A stretch of 64,000 nucleotides of DNA from contig NZ_JNUP01000049.1 in NCBI RefSeq assembly GCF_000758165.1, forward strand, positions 103,706 through 167,705. The letters are read 5' to 3'. Source of the DNA: Spirochaeta lutea (lineage in GTDB: Bacteria; Spirochaetota; Spirochaetia; DSM-27196; Salinispiraceae). The position numbers and the translations under genes were made by a program. Position 1 is the stretch's first letter. Each line of letters opens with the position of its first letter. Positions 25,945 through 35,326 of this stretch are shown here, piece after piece. A model generated the notes under the pieces. The model ran no database searches and was not told where the DNA came from. It saw only the letters and a program-made list of their open reading frames with translations.

Positions 25945-26274
25945 CTATTCTTCGTATCGGTCGCGTTTACCCTTGTGGTGTTGATGCTGCTTTTTTCGAG
26001 CCAACCCAAGACCACCAAATCCGCTTATTATGGCCATGTAGAAGCCTAAATCGTACCAGAATCCCGAGTTGTTGGCTTCATATATGCTGATTTCCGGTTT
26101 AAAAATACTGACGATAAGGGAGATGGGTGCTACCCAGCCATGCCATATGCCCCAGAAGAAGCCCGCAGGTTCTTCCGGAGTGTTTTTCCCGTCTCCGGGA
26201 ATACAGCTTGTTACCAGCCCAGCCAGAAGAATGATGGCGATAATCATCAATACCGTTTTTCGCGATGTTTTCAT
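25945..26274 (-). CDS. Small predicted lipoprotein / membrane protein
   Basis: A 109-residue product with a type II signal peptide: basic MKTSRK, hydrophobic core, then lipobox LVTSC near residue 20-24. After it comes the pattern GFFWGIWHGWVAPISLI, FKPEISIYEANN and GFWYDLGFYMAII. I associate this with a widespread family of small uncharacterised membrane proteins (WHG...API...IYE.NN...YD.GF). The C-terminus is basic and His-rich. GAGGT stands upstream of the ATG. Function is unknown; it converges on the FliG-like gene. Confidence 0.7.
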   Translation of the reverse strand: MKTSRKTVLMIIAIILLAGLVTSCIPGDGKNTPEEPAGFFWGIWHGWVAPISLIVSIFKPEISIYEANNSGFWYDLGFYMAIISGFGGLGLARKKQHQHHKGKRDRYEE

Positions 26275-26420
26275 ACTCTACCTCGTTGTGTGGTTTGTAC
26301 TAAGTGTACTCTTCTGGAGTACTTTTATTCGTATAAAACCGCCTAATACGATGGATTTGCGTACCAGATAAACATTACAAGGATAGTAATAAATAACTAA
26401 TTATACATTTTGATTTTTTA

Positions 26421-26449
26421 TTGAGCAAATAAAAACCCTATAGTACAAT
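26421..26449 (+). promoter_or_regulatory. Promoter of the rseC-rnf operon
   Basis: TTGAGC, 17 bases, TACAAT within the most AT-rich stretch of the window (about 26330-26450). The predicted start near 26456 leaves a 75-base leader before rseC. Confidence 0.75.
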
Positions 26450-26530
26450 AACTGCGCCGGACTTTCTTGGCCTGGATACTGGTGATTTGGGAATAGAAAG
26501 GAGACGGATTATTACAAACACAAAGGCAGG

Positions 26531-27010
26531 ATGCCTGCTATGGCTGAATATACAGAAAACCGGTCTGGCATGATTTCACAAGATGGAATTGTGCGGGCCA
26601 TAACCAACGGCTACGCCCTGGTAGATATACAGGCTGCAGGGGCATGCGCGGCATGCCAAATTAGCGGAAGCTGCACCGAGGCAAAAAGTGGACGGGAAAT
26701 TCAGGTGTATCTCGGAGAGGGAGGTGAATCACCCTCGAATATCCGGATAGGCGACCGGGTACGGGTGACCACTGAAACCCGCCAAGGTCTGCTCGCGGTA
26801 CTATTCCTGTTTATCATACCCCTGATACTTATCGTGGGAGGGGTTGCGTGGGCCGGCGGACAAGGCTGGGATGATGCAGTCGGAGCAGGAGTTGGTTTGG
26901 GAATAGCCGGAATCTACGGCTTGGTACTTTGGCTGCTGAATTCCCGCATTCAGAGGAATGTCAGAATTCAGATTGAAAAAATAAGCAATCCGACCGCAGC
27001 GCCTCAATAA
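26531..27010 (+). CDS. rseC: RseC/MucC-family membrane protein, first gene of rnf operon
   Basis: A 159-residue inner-membrane protein of the SoxR-reducing / RseC family. The N-terminal part has a cysteine cluster (CAACQISGSC near residue 37-48) that in relatives may hold an iron-sulfur centre. Two membrane helices follow near 88-105 and 112-135, with a short polar tail. In E. coli RseC and Rsx/Rnf keep SoxR reduced. Its place directly before rnfB (36-base gap) supports a role with this Rnf complex. An in-frame ATG at 26540 is an alternative start. Confidence 0.85.
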   Translation: MPAMAEYTENRSGMISQDGIVRAITNGYALVDIQAAGACAACQISGSCTEAKSGREIQVYLGEGGESPSNIRIGDRVRVTTETRQGLLAVLFLFIIPLILIVGGVAWAGGQGWDDAVGAGVGLGIAGIYGLVLWLLNSRIQRNVRIQIEKISNPTAAPQ

Positions 27011-27046
27011 CGGGCCTGCACCGACACCACAAAAAAGGAACGACCT

Positions 27047-27889
27047 ATGATAACCCTTTATGCAGTTCTAACCCTGAGCGGGTTGGCTGTTCTCTTTGCG
27101 GTTCTACTGTTTTTTGTATCAAAACGATTTCACGTCACCGAAGATCCTCGGAAGGCCGAGGTGGAGGCCATGTTGCCCGGTATTAACTGCGGAGCATGCG
27201 GCTTTCCCGGATGTGCAGGGATGGCTGAGGCCCTGGTAAAGGGGAGTGAGGAAGGGGATATTAGTCATCTCTCCTGTCCTCCCGGGGGGCCTACCACCAT
27301 GGCAGCCATAAGCGAGTATTTCGGACTCGCGGCGGGTGAGAGTAAACCCCTGGTTGCGGTGTTGCGCTGCGGGGGCAGCTGTGAGGCTGCTCCGGCCAAG
27401 AGCCGGTATGATGGTCCTGAGAGTTGTGCCATTGCCCACTCCCTCTATGCAGGGGAGTCGGGCTGCCCCTTCGGGTGTTTGGGCGATGGTGATTGTGCGG
27501 CCGTCTGCGAGTTCGATGCCTTGCATATGAATCCGGAAACCGGCCTGCCCGAGGTAGATGAAGAAAAATGCACGGCCTGCGGGGCCTGTGTTACTGCCTG
27601 TCCCAGAAATCTCTTTGAGCTGCGTCCCATCGGTAGGAGGAGCAGACGGGTATGGGTGAACTGCCGGAATACAGAGAAGGGGGCCGTTGCCAAGAAACAT
27701 TGTTCGGTGGCATGCATCGGGTGCGGAAAATGCGCCAAGGTTTGTCCGGTGGACGCCATTACCATCGAGAACAACCTGGCATACATCGATCCGGAGAAGT
27801 GCATTGCCTGCGGAAAATGTGTGCCCGTATGTCCTACCGGGGCCATTCTTGCGACCTTTCCGGTGAAGAGCAAAGGAGAAACGGCATGA
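27047..27889 (+). CDS. rnfB: Rnf electron-transport complex subunit B
   Basis: Iron-sulfur entry subunit of the ferredoxin:NAD+ oxidoreductase. The 280-residue product has an N-terminal membrane helix (residues 2-25), the Fes cluster motif CGACGFPGC near 48, and several ferredoxin-type cysteine groups: [36 protein letters not shown], plus [15 protein letters not shown]. That is more than the two 4Fe-4S groups of E. coli RsxB (192 residues) and closer to the multi-cluster RnfB of anaerobes such as acetogens. The stop overlaps the rnfC start by four bases. Confidence 0.95.
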   Translation: MITLYAVLTLSGLAVLFAVLLFFVSKRFHVTEDPRKAEVEAMLPGINCGACGFPGCAGMAEALVKGSEEGDISHLSCPPGGPTTMAAISEYFGLAAGESKPLVAVLRCGGSCEAAPAKSRYDGPESCAIAHSLYAGESGCPFGCLGDGDCAAVCEFDALHMNPETGLPEVDEEKCTACGACVTACPRNLFELRPIGRRSRRVWVNCRNTEKGAVAKKHCSVACIGCGKCAKVCPVDAITIENNLAYIDPEKCIACGKCVPVCPTGAILATFPVKSKGETA

Positions 27890-29340
27890 AGCTGCTAGAA
27901 ACCATGAAGACCTTTAGGAGGGGGGGGATTCACCCCCCGGAGATGAAGATTACCGCAGGCAGCCCGATTGTAGCCGCCGGTCTGCCTGTCGAGGCAGTCA
28001 TTAGTTTAGGGCAGCATATTGGGGCCCCTGCCCAGGTTCAGGTGAAACCCGGGGACAGTGTTCAGGTGGGGAGTCTGTTAGGGGCGGCGCCGGGCCTGAT
28101 TTCTGCGAATGTGCATTCCAGTGTGTCTGGGAAGGTTAAAAAAATCGAACCGAGGATGGATGCCTCAGGGTACCCGAGGCCGGCGGTTGTTATCGCCGTG
28201 GAGGGAGATCAGCTGCTTCCAGAGTTGGCAGAGTCCCTGGGTGTTAGCCAGGCATTAGAATCACCCCAGAATACAGAAGAACAGGAAGCATCTGAGAGCG
28301 GTCCGGATCCTGAATGGGGGGATTGGCTTAGGGATAAGCCGCTGCGCAGAGAAATAACCATGAGTCCCGAGGAAATCCGGGAGGCCCTGAAAGGGGCGGG
28401 TATTGTTGGAATGGGGGGGGCGACCTTCCCGACGAATGTGAAGTATATGGTGCCGCCGGGGAAGACGGCAGAGTACCTCATTATAAACGCAGTGGAGTGT
28501 GAGCCCTATTTGACGGCGGATCACCGGACCATGCTGGAGTTTCCCCATGAGGTGTTGACGGGTATCGAAATCCTCCGCAGGACCCTGGGGGTGGAGACGG
28601 CCTGGATCGGCATTGAGGCAAACAAACCTGATGCCATCGAACTAATGACAAGGTTGTCCCGGGAGTACCCGGGGATTGAGGTGTATCCCCTTCAGGTTCG
28701 GTACCCCCAGGGGGCGGAGAAGCAGCTGATCGAGGCCCTGACGGGCAGGCAGGTTCCTTCGGGTGCCCTGCCTATCGAGGTGGGGTGTGTGGTGAATAAT
28801 GTCGGGACGGCCCAGGCGGCATACCGGGCGGTGCAGTTCGGGATGCCCTTTATCCAGCGGGTAGTGACGGTGACCGGGAAGGGGCTGAAGAATCCCGGCA
28901 ACTTCCTCGTCAGGATCGGTACTCCCATCGGTGATCTGATTGAGATGGCCGGCGGGCTCCCCGAGGGGCCGGGACCGGTGAAGGTGATTCTCGGCGGACC
29001 GATGATGGGGAAGGCGGTAGGGTCCTTGGATATTCCGGTCAGTAAGGGGACCAGCGGTGTTTTGGTTCTCCAGGAGGATGAGGCGGTCCGGCCGCCGGTG
29101 GAAACCTGTATACGTTGCGGGCGCTGCGTGGGTGTTTGCCCCATGGGATTGGAGCCCTATTTGCTTAGTCAGCTGGCGGGTCAGAAGCGTTTTGAGGAGG
29201 CCGAGGAGCTGAAGATTATGGATTGTGTTGAATGCGGCAGCTGCTCCTACATCTGTCCGAGCAACCGTGATCTCTTAGATTTTATCCGGCTCGGGAAGTC
29301 CCGTATCATGGCATCCCGCAAGAAAGGTGGCGCGAAATGA
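27886..29340 (+). CDS. rnfC: Rnf electron-transport complex subunit C
   Basis: NADH/FMN and 4Fe-4S subunit of Rnf; 484 residues from the ATG at 27886. The order is RnfC N-terminal region (GGIHPPEMK), barrel-sandwich domain, nucleotide/FMN-binding core ([28 protein letters not shown]) and two ferredoxin groups ([12 protein letters not shown] near 410, [12 protein letters not shown] near 450). Between barrel and core, residues ~120-145 form an acidic linker with an in-frame mini-element (ALESPQN). The four-base overlaps with rnfB and rnfD indicate coupled translation. Confidence 0.95.
   Translation: MKLLETMKTFRRGGIHPPEMKITAGSPIVAAGLPVEAVISLGQHIGAPAQVQVKPGDSVQVGSLLGAAPGLISANVHSSVSGKVKKIEPRMDASGYPRPAVVIAVEGDQLLPELAESLGVSQALESPQNTEEQEASESGPDPEWGDWLRDKPLRREITMSPEEIREALKGAGIVGMGGATFPTNVKYMVPPGKTAEYLIINAVECEPYLTADHRTMLEFPHEVLTGIEILRRTLGVETAWIGIEANKPDAIELMTRLSREYPGIEVYPLQVRYPQGAEKQLIEALTGRQVPSGALPIEVGCVVNNVGTAQAAYRAVQFGMPFIQRVVTVTGKGLKNPGNFLVRIGTPIGDLIEMAGGLPEGPGPVKVILGGPMMGKAVGSLDIPVSKGTSGVLVLQEDEAVRPPVETCIRCGRCVGVCPMGLEPYLLSQLAGQKRFEEAEELKIMDCVECGSCSYICPSNRDLLDFIRLGKSRIMASRKKGGAK
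28251..28267 (+). repeat. GGCATTAGAATCACCCC mini-element inside rnfC
   Basis: 17 bases, 16 of them shared with the mannosidase copy at 24074, here read in frame as the linker residues ALESP between two rnfC domains. Confidence 0.6.
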
Positions 29341-30437
29341 ATTCATCTCTGGTTGTATCCCTATCGCCCCATGTGCGGGGGAAGGACTCTGTTGCTTCGG
29401 TAATGTGGGGTGTGGTTATTGCCCTGCTGCCTGCGGTGGGGGTTTCGGTCTGGGCCTTCGGGTTACGGGCTCTGATCGTGTTGATGGTGGCAGTGGGGGG
29501 GGCTGTACTGACCGAATGGCTGGTAACCGCCCTGCTGTTGCGCCGGCCGGTTCGGGTGGCAGATGGATCTGCGGCCGTTACCGGGTTGTTGCTGGGATTA
29601 AATCTCCCGGCAGGCATACCCCTGTGGCAGGTTGCTGCCGGGGCGGTGTTCGCCATTGCCATCGCCAAGATGGTATTCGGCGGACTGGGGCATAATCCCT
29701 TTAATCCCGCCCTGGCGGGCCGGGCCTTTATGCTGGCCAGTTTTCCCGGGGAGATGACCCTATGGCCCCAGCAGGGGTTTTCCGCGAGCCTGGCTGCCGA
29801 CGGAGTGACCGGGGCAACGCCTCTGGGGATTCTGGCTGAGTCCGGGAGTGCTGCATTGGCGGAGCAGGGGGCGCCGGGTCACCTGGATCTGTTCCTCGGG
29901 ACCATCGGCGGATCCCTGGGAGAGATCAGTGCGCTGGCAATTCTCGTCGGTGGCCTGTTCATGCTTATACGACGGATTATCACCTGGGAAATTCCGGTGA
30001 TGTTTTTATTGGGTCTCGGAATATTCACCGGAGCGTTCTGGGCGGCCGATCCCGGCCAGTATGCCGATCCGCTGTACCATATCCTTGCCGGGGGTGCCAT
30101 GTTAGGGGCCTGGTTTATGGCAACGGATATGGTAACCAGTCCCATGACGGTGCGGGGAAGGATTATATATGCTCTAGCCGGGGGAATGCTGGCAGGGGCC
30201 ATCCGACTTTTCGGCGCCTATCCCGAGGGGGTGAGCTACGCTATTTTGATCATGAACGCCTTCGTGCCCATTATTGACCGGGCAATTAAACCCCGCCGGT
30301 TTGGGGTAAAGACTGGTACCGCCCCGCTTCCTATGAGCGGGCCTGCCAAATCCGGTGCTTCCGGGGGCGGTGTGCAAACCGGAGCCTCCCCGAAGAACAC
30401 AGAACAGGGTACCGAAAAGGAGCAGAGCCGTGGCTGA
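29337..30437 (+). CDS. rnfD: Rnf electron-transport complex subunit D
   Basis: Membrane subunit of Rnf that couples electron flow to Na+ or H+ movement; 366 residues, about ten hydrophobic segments. The covalent FMN attachment site is visible as DGVTGATPLGIL with the acceptor threonine near residue 159. Segments GGLGHNPFNPALAGRAF and FMATDMVTSPMT are family hallmarks. A polar Gly/Ser-rich tail (residues ~325-366) is longer than usual. The stop overlaps the start of rnfG. Confidence 0.94.
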   Translation: MNSSLVVSLSPHVRGKDSVASVMWGVVIALLPAVGVSVWAFGLRALIVLMVAVGGAVLTEWLVTALLLRRPVRVADGSAAVTGLLLGLNLPAGIPLWQVAAGAVFAIAIAKMVFGGLGHNPFNPALAGRAFMLASFPGEMTLWPQQGFSASLAADGVTGATPLGILAESGSAALAEQGAPGHLDLFLGTIGGSLGEISALAILVGGLFMLIRRIITWEIPVMFLLGLGIFTGAFWAADPGQYADPLYHILAGGAMLGAWFMATDMVTSPMTVRGRIIYALAGGMLAGAIRLFGAYPEGVSYAILIMNAFVPIIDRAIKPRRFGVKTGTAPLPMSGPAKSGASGGGVQTGASPKNTEQGTEKEQSRG

Positions 30438-31029
30438 ATCTAAACAACTACCTTCCACCTTTACAAACATGCTCCTGGTTATGTTGGTTTTGGCCCTGGT
30501 ATCCGCCGGAGCCCTGGGGATGACCTATACGCTTACCGCAGACCAGATTGCCGCAAATGCCTTGGAAAAACAGAAGCAGGCCCTGGGAGCGGTACTGCCT
30601 GAATTCTCCAACGATCCTGTGGCTGAACAGGTTCACCATGCGCAGGACAGTCGAATCACCCTGTATCCCGCAAAAAAAGACGGAAGGTTAATCGGCCTGG
30701 GGGTCCAGAGTTATTCTGAGCAGGCCTTCGGCGGGGTGATGACCCTGATGGTAGGATTTGATCTTGATGGACGGATAATCAAGTCCGAGGTTCTCTCCCA
30801 TTCCGAGACCCCGGGTCTAGGCAGTAAAATTACGGAACCGCGCTTCGCCGGACAGTTCGACGGTCTGAGTACCCCGGACTTTCCCTTGAAGGTGAGGAAG
30901 GACGGCGGTCAGGTGGATGCGATAACCGCGGCCACCATCAGCTCCCGGGCCTATGTGGACGGGATCAACCGTGCCCAGGCTGCTGCTGCAGATTTTGCTG
31001 CGGCGTACGGGGAAGGAGAAAGACAGTGA
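30430..31029 (+). CDS. rnfG: Rnf electron-transport complex subunit G
   Basis: Periplasm-facing flavoprotein subunit anchored by one N-terminal helix ([18 protein letters not shown]). The 199-residue product starts at a GTG (30430) with AAGGAG seven bases upstream, overlapping rnfD. The covalent FMN site is [10 protein letters not shown] near residue 163; most relatives have TGAT, here TAAT, while the acceptor Thr is kept. [15 protein letters not shown] is typical for RnfG/NqrC. It overlaps rnfE by four bases. Confidence 0.93.
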   Translation: MAESKQLPSTFTNMLLVMLVLALVSAGALGMTYTLTADQIAANALEKQKQALGAVLPEFSNDPVAEQVHHAQDSRITLYPAKKDGRLIGLGVQSYSEQAFGGVMTLMVGFDLDGRIIKSEVLSHSETPGLGSKITEPRFAGQFDGLSTPDFPLKVRKDGGQVDAITAATISSRAYVDGINRAQAAAADFAAAYGEGERQ

Positions 31030-31691
31030 ATATTCGCGATACCCTGACTAAGGGATTTTTTAAGGAAAACCCGGTATTTGTGCTGCTTCTCGGGATGTGC
31101 CCGACCCTGGGGGTAACCACCTCAGCAATGAACGGCTTGGGAATGGGGTTGGCCACCACGGCGGTGCTCCTGGGTTCGAATGCGGTCGTGGCACTTATCA
31201 AGAATCTGATTCCCGATAAGGTCCGTATTCCTGCATACATCGTCATCATTGCCAGCTTTGTCACCATTATCGACCTTGCTATGTTGGCATATCTGCCGGA
31301 CCTCCATGCGGAGTTGGGACTTTTCATTCCGCTTATCGTGGTGAACTGTATTATCCTGGGAAGGGCTGAGAGCTTTGCCAGCAAGAACGGGGTGGTTCTG
31401 AGCCTGATGGATGCCGTATCCATGGGGCTGGGGTTTTCCATGGCCCTGACTATGCTGGGCGGAATCCGGGAGGTGCTGGGATCCGGGGCGATCTTCGGTG
31501 TTCCCCTGGTGGCGGAGGGTGCTTCCACCATGCTGCTCTTTGTTATGCCGCCCGGGGCCTTCATAGCCTTGGGGGTACTGATAGCCTTTGTCCGCCAGAG
31601 TCAGCAGGCCCTCAGCCGCATGGCGAGGAGCCGAAGAGCCAGTGGATTGGCCGCTCAGACAGCGGAATCCCCCCAAGGAGGCACAGTATGA
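31026..31691 (+). CDS. rnfE: Rnf electron-transport complex subunit E
   Basis: Integral membrane subunit of the Rnf/Nqr family, 221 residues with about six helices. It begins with a GTG at 31026. Hallmarks are [19 protein letters not shown] (half-helix with the conserved Cys thought to bind an intramembrane iron-sulfur centre with RnfA) and [18 protein letters not shown], with the second Cys. It overlaps rnfA by four bases. Confidence 0.95.
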   Translation: MNIRDTLTKGFFKENPVFVLLLGMCPTLGVTTSAMNGLGMGLATTAVLLGSNAVVALIKNLIPDKVRIPAYIVIIASFVTIIDLAMLAYLPDLHAELGLFIPLIVVNCIILGRAESFASKNGVVLSLMDAVSMGLGFSMALTMLGGIREVLGSGAIFGVPLVAEGASTMLLFVMPPGAFIALGVLIAFVRQSQQALSRMARSRRASGLAAQTAESPQGGTV

Positions 31692-32260
31692 ACTATTTTT
31701 CTCTCATTATCGGAGCCCTACTGGTTAATAACGTAGTGCTGGTCCAATTCTTGGGTATCTGCCCCTTCCTGGGGGTCAGCTCCAAGATTTCCACGGCTAC
31801 CGGCATGGGAGCGGCGGTCATGTTCGTCATGACCCTGGCGACCCTGGTAACCTACCTGGTTCAGCACCTGATCCTCGTACCTCTGGGCATCGGGTTTATG
31901 CAGACCGTAGCCTTTATTCTGGTGATTGCCGCCTTGGTGCAGATGGTGGAGATGGTGCTGAAGAAGGTAAGCCCGGCCCTCTATCAGGCCCTGGGGGTGT
32001 TTCTCCCCCTCATTACCACCAACTGCGCCATCCTCGGGGTAGCTATCCTGGTAATTAAAAACAATTTCAACCTCATGGAGGGGTTGGTGTTCGCCTTGGC
32101 TACCAGTGCAGGGTTTGCCCTGGCCCTCTTCATCTTTGCGGGTATCCGGGAGCGTCTGGAGTTTGCGGATATCCCCAAGACCTTTAAGGGTGCTCCCAGT
32201 TCCCTGATTACCGCCGGCCTGTTAGCTCTGGCGTTCATGGGGTTCAGCGGCCTCGTGTAG
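31688..32260 (+). CDS. rnfA: Rnf electron-transport complex subunit A
   Basis: Last gene of the operon, 190 residues, six membrane helices, inverted-topology partner of RnfE. It carries [15 protein letters not shown] and [13 protein letters not shown], each with the cysteine that, paired with those of RnfE, holds the intramembrane 2Fe-2S cluster in Rnf structures. The gene order B-C-D-G-E-A matches clostridial and acetogen types less well than the A-B-C-D-G-E of proteobacteria; B is placed first here. Confidence 0.95.
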   Translation: MNYFSLIIGALLVNNVVLVQFLGICPFLGVSSKISTATGMGAAVMFVMTLATLVTYLVQHLILVPLGIGFMQTVAFILVIAALVQMVEMVLKKVSPALYQALGVFLPLITTNCAILGVAILVIKNNFNLMEGLVFALATSAGFALALFIFAGIRERLEFADIPKTFKGAPSSLITAGLLALAFMGFSGLV

Positions 32261-32280
32261 GGGCTATAAGATGGGGGTTC

Positions 32281-32299
32281 GGGGTGATTCGAATGCCCC
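32281..32299 (-). repeat. GGGGCATTCGAATCACCCC mini-element
   Basis: Exact 19-base copy of the one at 20973-20991, 20 bases after the rnfA stop codon. Confidence 0.65.
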
Positions 32300-32431
32300 C
32301 GGTCCCCCTGGGGGTTTGGGTTTTGCAGATCTATGCTGATCCGGTGCCGAGGGGGTTCCGGATCCCCGGAGCCTCCGTGGTTTGGAGCCGAAGGGGTGCG
32401 GGGTGGGGCGTTCGGTGTACTGGCATCTAGG

Positions 32432-32537
32432 TAGTGCGCAACAGCCTGTAACATTCCCTATTCGCGGCGCTACCTCTGGGGCCCGAACCCGGGCAACCCC
32501 GCTATATCCGGTGTCGGTTACAAGCCTTTAGGCACTA
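32432..32537. repeat. 105-bp inverted-end element, copy 7
   Basis: Left end TAGTGCGCAACAGCCTGTAAC, right end GGTTACAAGCCTTTAGGCACTA; the internal sequence is diverged from copies 3-6. It lies between converging genes. Confidence 0.8.
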
Positions 32538-32562
32538 TACAATGGGTACTGCCGGTTTGTGA

Positions 32563-33024
32563 CTAACGGCCGGCTTCCCGGTCCAGACGCTGTTGGGCCG
32601 GAACGAGGATCACCGGGGTGTCAAGTTTTTTCATGACACCTTCCGCCACCGAGCCTACCACCAGGTGGTACATGGCTCCGTTCCCGTGGCTTCCCAGGAC
32701 AATATAGGGCGCTTCTACCTTGGCGGCCTCAGCTGCAATAACATCCGAGGTTTTTCCCCTGGGGGTAGCGTAGCTGCAGGGGATGTCCTCCTCTTCGAAG
32801 TCTGATTTCAGATTGTTCAGCTCTTTGATCTCCTTCATCATCTCCCGGCCGAGGGAAGGGTCGGCGCCCTGGTGAACCACTGCGGTGGGTGCGGAGGGTT
32901 TCTCCGGCTGGGCATGAACGAGATGAACGCCCAGGTTCAGGGCCTTGGCAAGTTCTTTGCCTGTCTTTACAATTCGGGGTGTCAGGGGAGAGAAGTCGAT
33001 ACAGATTAGGATTTTGGTACTCAT
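32563..33024 (-). CDS. Universal stress protein (UspA family)
   Basis: Single-domain Usp of 153 residues. The N-terminus KILICIDFSP and the ATP-binding pattern GSHGNG followed by VGSVAEGVMKKLDTPVILVP (near residue 110-135) place it with the nucleotide-binding type. The ATG at 33024 is fixed by the domain start and by a TATAAT that ends six bases upstream; no Shine-Dalgarno site exists. Longer in-frame starts run through the promoter. It is divergent from the monophosphatase gene. Confidence 0.88.
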   Translation of the reverse strand: MSTKILICIDFSPLTPRIVKTGKELAKALNLGVHLVHAQPEKPSAPTAVVHQGADPSLGREMMKEIKELNNLKSDFEEEDIPCSYATPRGKTSDVIAAEAAKVEAPYIVLGSHGNGAMYHLVVGSVAEGVMKKLDTPVILVPAQQRLDREAGR

Positions 33025-33030
33025 GGAGTC

Positions 33031-33060
33031 ATTATAGCGCGGCATCCCCGGAGTGAGCAA
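33031..33060 (-). promoter_or_regulatory. uspA promoter, leaderless arrangement
   Basis: Minus strand TTGCTC (33055-33060), 18 bases, consensus TATAAT (33031-33036), 6 bases, ATG at 33024. Confidence 0.7.
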
Positions 33061-33102
33061 TATACGCTCTTGTTCATCAATAGTAGCAAGGAAGTAACGA
33101 GT

Positions 33103-33981
33103 ATGACGGAGAATATATGGGAACCAGAGTTTATCAGTGGCATTGTATTCCAGGCCGGTGTCATGGCCATGGAGTACCAGGATACAATTCAGGGCAGCCA
33201 AAAGGCTGACAATTCCCTGGTAACCAAGGCTGACCGGGAAGTGGAGGCGTTCCTAACCGAGAAAATCCTGGAGGCGTATCCCCAGGCTGTGGTCCTGGGG
33301 GAGGAGACGGCAGCAGCCATGACCCGGGAGGAGCTGGGGCGAGGGTTAGAGGGAGACTTGTTCATCATCGATCCTATTGACGGGACGGCGGTGTATGCTG
33401 CGGGGCTCGGAGGATGGGGAGTGAGCCTGGGGTACGCCAGAAAAGGACAGCTGGTCCATGGAGCTGTGTTTTTGCCCGGCCAGGGGGAATTTTACCGGAC
33501 CGCCGGATCCCGGGCTGAATACGCCCGCCTCGCTATGGATGAGCAGGGCAGACCCCGGGCTCCTGAGACCGGTGCTATTGCCTTTCGTCCCCTTCTTCCC
33601 CGGACCGAACAACCCGTACAGCTGGTAGGTATAACCCAGTACATCGCCAAGGACAAACCCTTTCCGGTTCCCTACACCCTGGTGGCCACCGCAAGCTGTG
33701 TCGTTAGTCTGCTGAACACTGCCCGGGGGAGCTTCGCCGGGTACATCGGAAAGGCGAAGGTTTGGGACATGGCTGCTGCCTGGCCTATTGCCCACCGGGC
33801 CGGGGTTCGTGGGAGAATGCAGGAAGACAACCGGACTTTCGGCTTGTCTTTAACCGAGGGTCTGTGGAATATGGAGCCCAGCCATCCCAGGGCCTGGGGA
33901 CTGCCGGGTAATGTTATTTTTTACCGGGACGAGGATCTGGCGAGGAATCTCCGCCGGGGAGGCAGTCCCGAATATGCCTAG
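33103..33981 (+). CDS. Inositol monophosphatase-family phosphatase
   Basis: Mg-dependent sugar-phosphate or nucleotide phosphatase (SuhB/CysQ/HisN group), 292 residues. The metal-binding motifs are present: KADREVEAF, GEET, DPIDGT near residue 89 and the distal KVWDMAAAWPIAHRAG. The specific substrate (inositol phosphate, 3'-phosphoadenosine or histidinol phosphate) cannot be decided. The ATG at 33103 has GGAAG eight bases upstream. Confidence 0.85.
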   Translation: MTENIWEPEFISGIVFQAGVMAMEYQDTIQGSQKADNSLVTKADREVEAFLTEKILEAYPQAVVLGEETAAAMTREELGRGLEGDLFIIDPIDGTAVYAAGLGGWGVSLGYARKGQLVHGAVFLPGQGEFYRTAGSRAEYARLAMDEQGRPRAPETGAIAFRPLLPRTEQPVQLVGITQYIAKDKPFPVPYTLVATASCVVSLLNTARGSFAGYIGKAKVWDMAAAWPIAHRAGVRGRMQEDNRTFGLSLTEGLWNMEPSHPRAWGLPGNVIFYRDEDLARNLRRGGSPEYA

Positions 33982-34157
33982 GGGGGAAACCCAGCAGCCC
34001 GAAGGTGGGTCACGGTAGTCCCGGATACACCCAAGGTTTCTAACTCAACCTGCCGCGGGCGCCAATCTTGGGTGGGTTGCCGGGGTAGATCGCACTGTCC
34101 TCCGCGTACGAAATAGGCTAGTAGTATGGGGTGTGGCTTTTCGGCCGGGTACCCTGA

Positions 34158-35309
34158 TCAGGTGTCCAGAAAAACCGTATCCTCGGGACGAGCAAGCAGA
34201 TCCTTACTCTCCGGACCGAGGATACCCGGGATCTCCTGGCTATGTTTGCCCTGAATCAGCCGCAGCTCCTCGCTGCTAAAGGCACAGAGTATGTGGGCAA
34301 TATCGTTAACCTGTATGACGGACCCCGCTTCAAAAACACCCTGAACCGAAACAACCCCCCGGGGAAGCAGGCTCTTTTTATCCCGCATGGCCTGCAAGGC
34401 CCCCTGATCTACCGTAATGGATCCTGAAGGGATGGCGTTTTTCAGCCATCGGATTCGGTTTTTAAGGGGTTCCGCAGGGTCGAAGAGGGTTCCGAGGTCT
34501 TCACCGGCCACCAGCCGGGGAAGGATGTCCGGGGTACGTCCGTGGGCAAGGATGACGGAGCAGCCCGCATCTCTCGCGATGGTTACTGCTTTGAGTTTGG
34601 TCTTCATACCGCCGGTAGAAAACTCCGAACCGTTGTCCCCGGCAGCGGCATAGATCTCAGGGCTGAGGCTGTGAACCTGCCGGATGGGCCGGGCTTGGTG
34701 ATTTACCCGGGGATCCTGATCGTAGAGGGCATCGATATCACTGAGGAGAATAAGGAGCTCGGCATCAATCTTGCTTGCCACCAGGGCTGAAAGCTGGTCG
34801 TTATCTCCGAAGGCACTGCCGATTTCTGCGGTGCTCACGGTATCATTTTCGTTGAAAATGGGAATCACCCGCATCTGAAGCAGGCGTTCCACGGCGCTCC
34901 GTAAATTATTGTAGCTGGTCCGATTGTTCAGGGTGTCCCGGGTAATGAGGATCTGGGCCACCGTCAGTCCGAAGATGGAGAATACCCGGCGGTACTCATC
35001 CATCAGCAGGGGCTGGCCGATGGCGGCGCAGGCTTGGCGCATCTGAACCGAGCTTACCCTTCGGTCAAGGCCGAGTTCCCGGGCTCCCATGCCGATGGCT
35101 CCGGAGGATACCAAGAGGACCTGTTTGCCCTGGGCAACCAGCCCTGAAACCTGATCGGCCACGCGGTAGAGGTAGGCAAGGTCGATTTCTCCTTCCCGAA
35201 TGCGGCGCCCCTGGCTGGGATACAGTCCCTCCTGCCACTGAGCCCGGGAGGTGAGTACGTTGGTTCCGAGCTTAACAACCATCCGTGTGATGTATGCGAG
35301 ATCCCTCAT
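34158..35309 (-). CDS. proB: Glutamate 5-kinase
   Basis: First step of proline synthesis: glutamate to glutamyl-5-phosphate. The 383-residue product begins MRDLAYITRMVVKLGTNVL and has the amino-acid kinase core (VSSGAIGMGARELG, IPIFNENDTVSTAEIGS, FGDNDQLSALVA, GGMKTKLKA). A C-terminal PUA domain (LPRGVVSVQGVFEAGSVIQV) follows. The ATG at 35309 has GGAG seven bases upstream, 17 bases after proA. In-frame upstream codons would overlap proA. Confidence 0.94.
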   Translation of the reverse strand: MRDLAYITRMVVKLGTNVLTSRAQWQEGLYPSQGRRIREGEIDLAYLYRVADQVSGLVAQGKQVLLVSSGAIGMGARELGLDRRVSSVQMRQACAAIGQPLLMDEYRRVFSIFGLTVAQILITRDTLNNRTSYNNLRSAVERLLQMRVIPIFNENDTVSTAEIGSAFGDNDQLSALVASKIDAELLILLSDIDALYDQDPRVNHQARPIRQVHSLSPEIYAAAGDNGSEFSTGGMKTKLKAVTIARDAGCSVILAHGRTPDILPRLVAGEDLGTLFDPAEPLKNRIRWLKNAIPSGSITVDQGALQAMRDKKSLLPRGVVSVQGVFEAGSVIQVNDIAHILCAFSSEELRLIQGKHSQEIPGILGPESKDLLARPEDTVFLDT

Positions 35310-35326
35310 GGTATTACTCCGGGTAT

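Larger units (their letters stand above)
32261..32562. other. Gene-free gap between rnfA and uspA
   Basis: 302 bases between converging genes. It holds one mini-element (32281), a short GC palindrome (CCCCCTGGGGG near 32304) and a full 105-bp element (32432-32537). I see no coding sequence. Confidence 0.6.
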
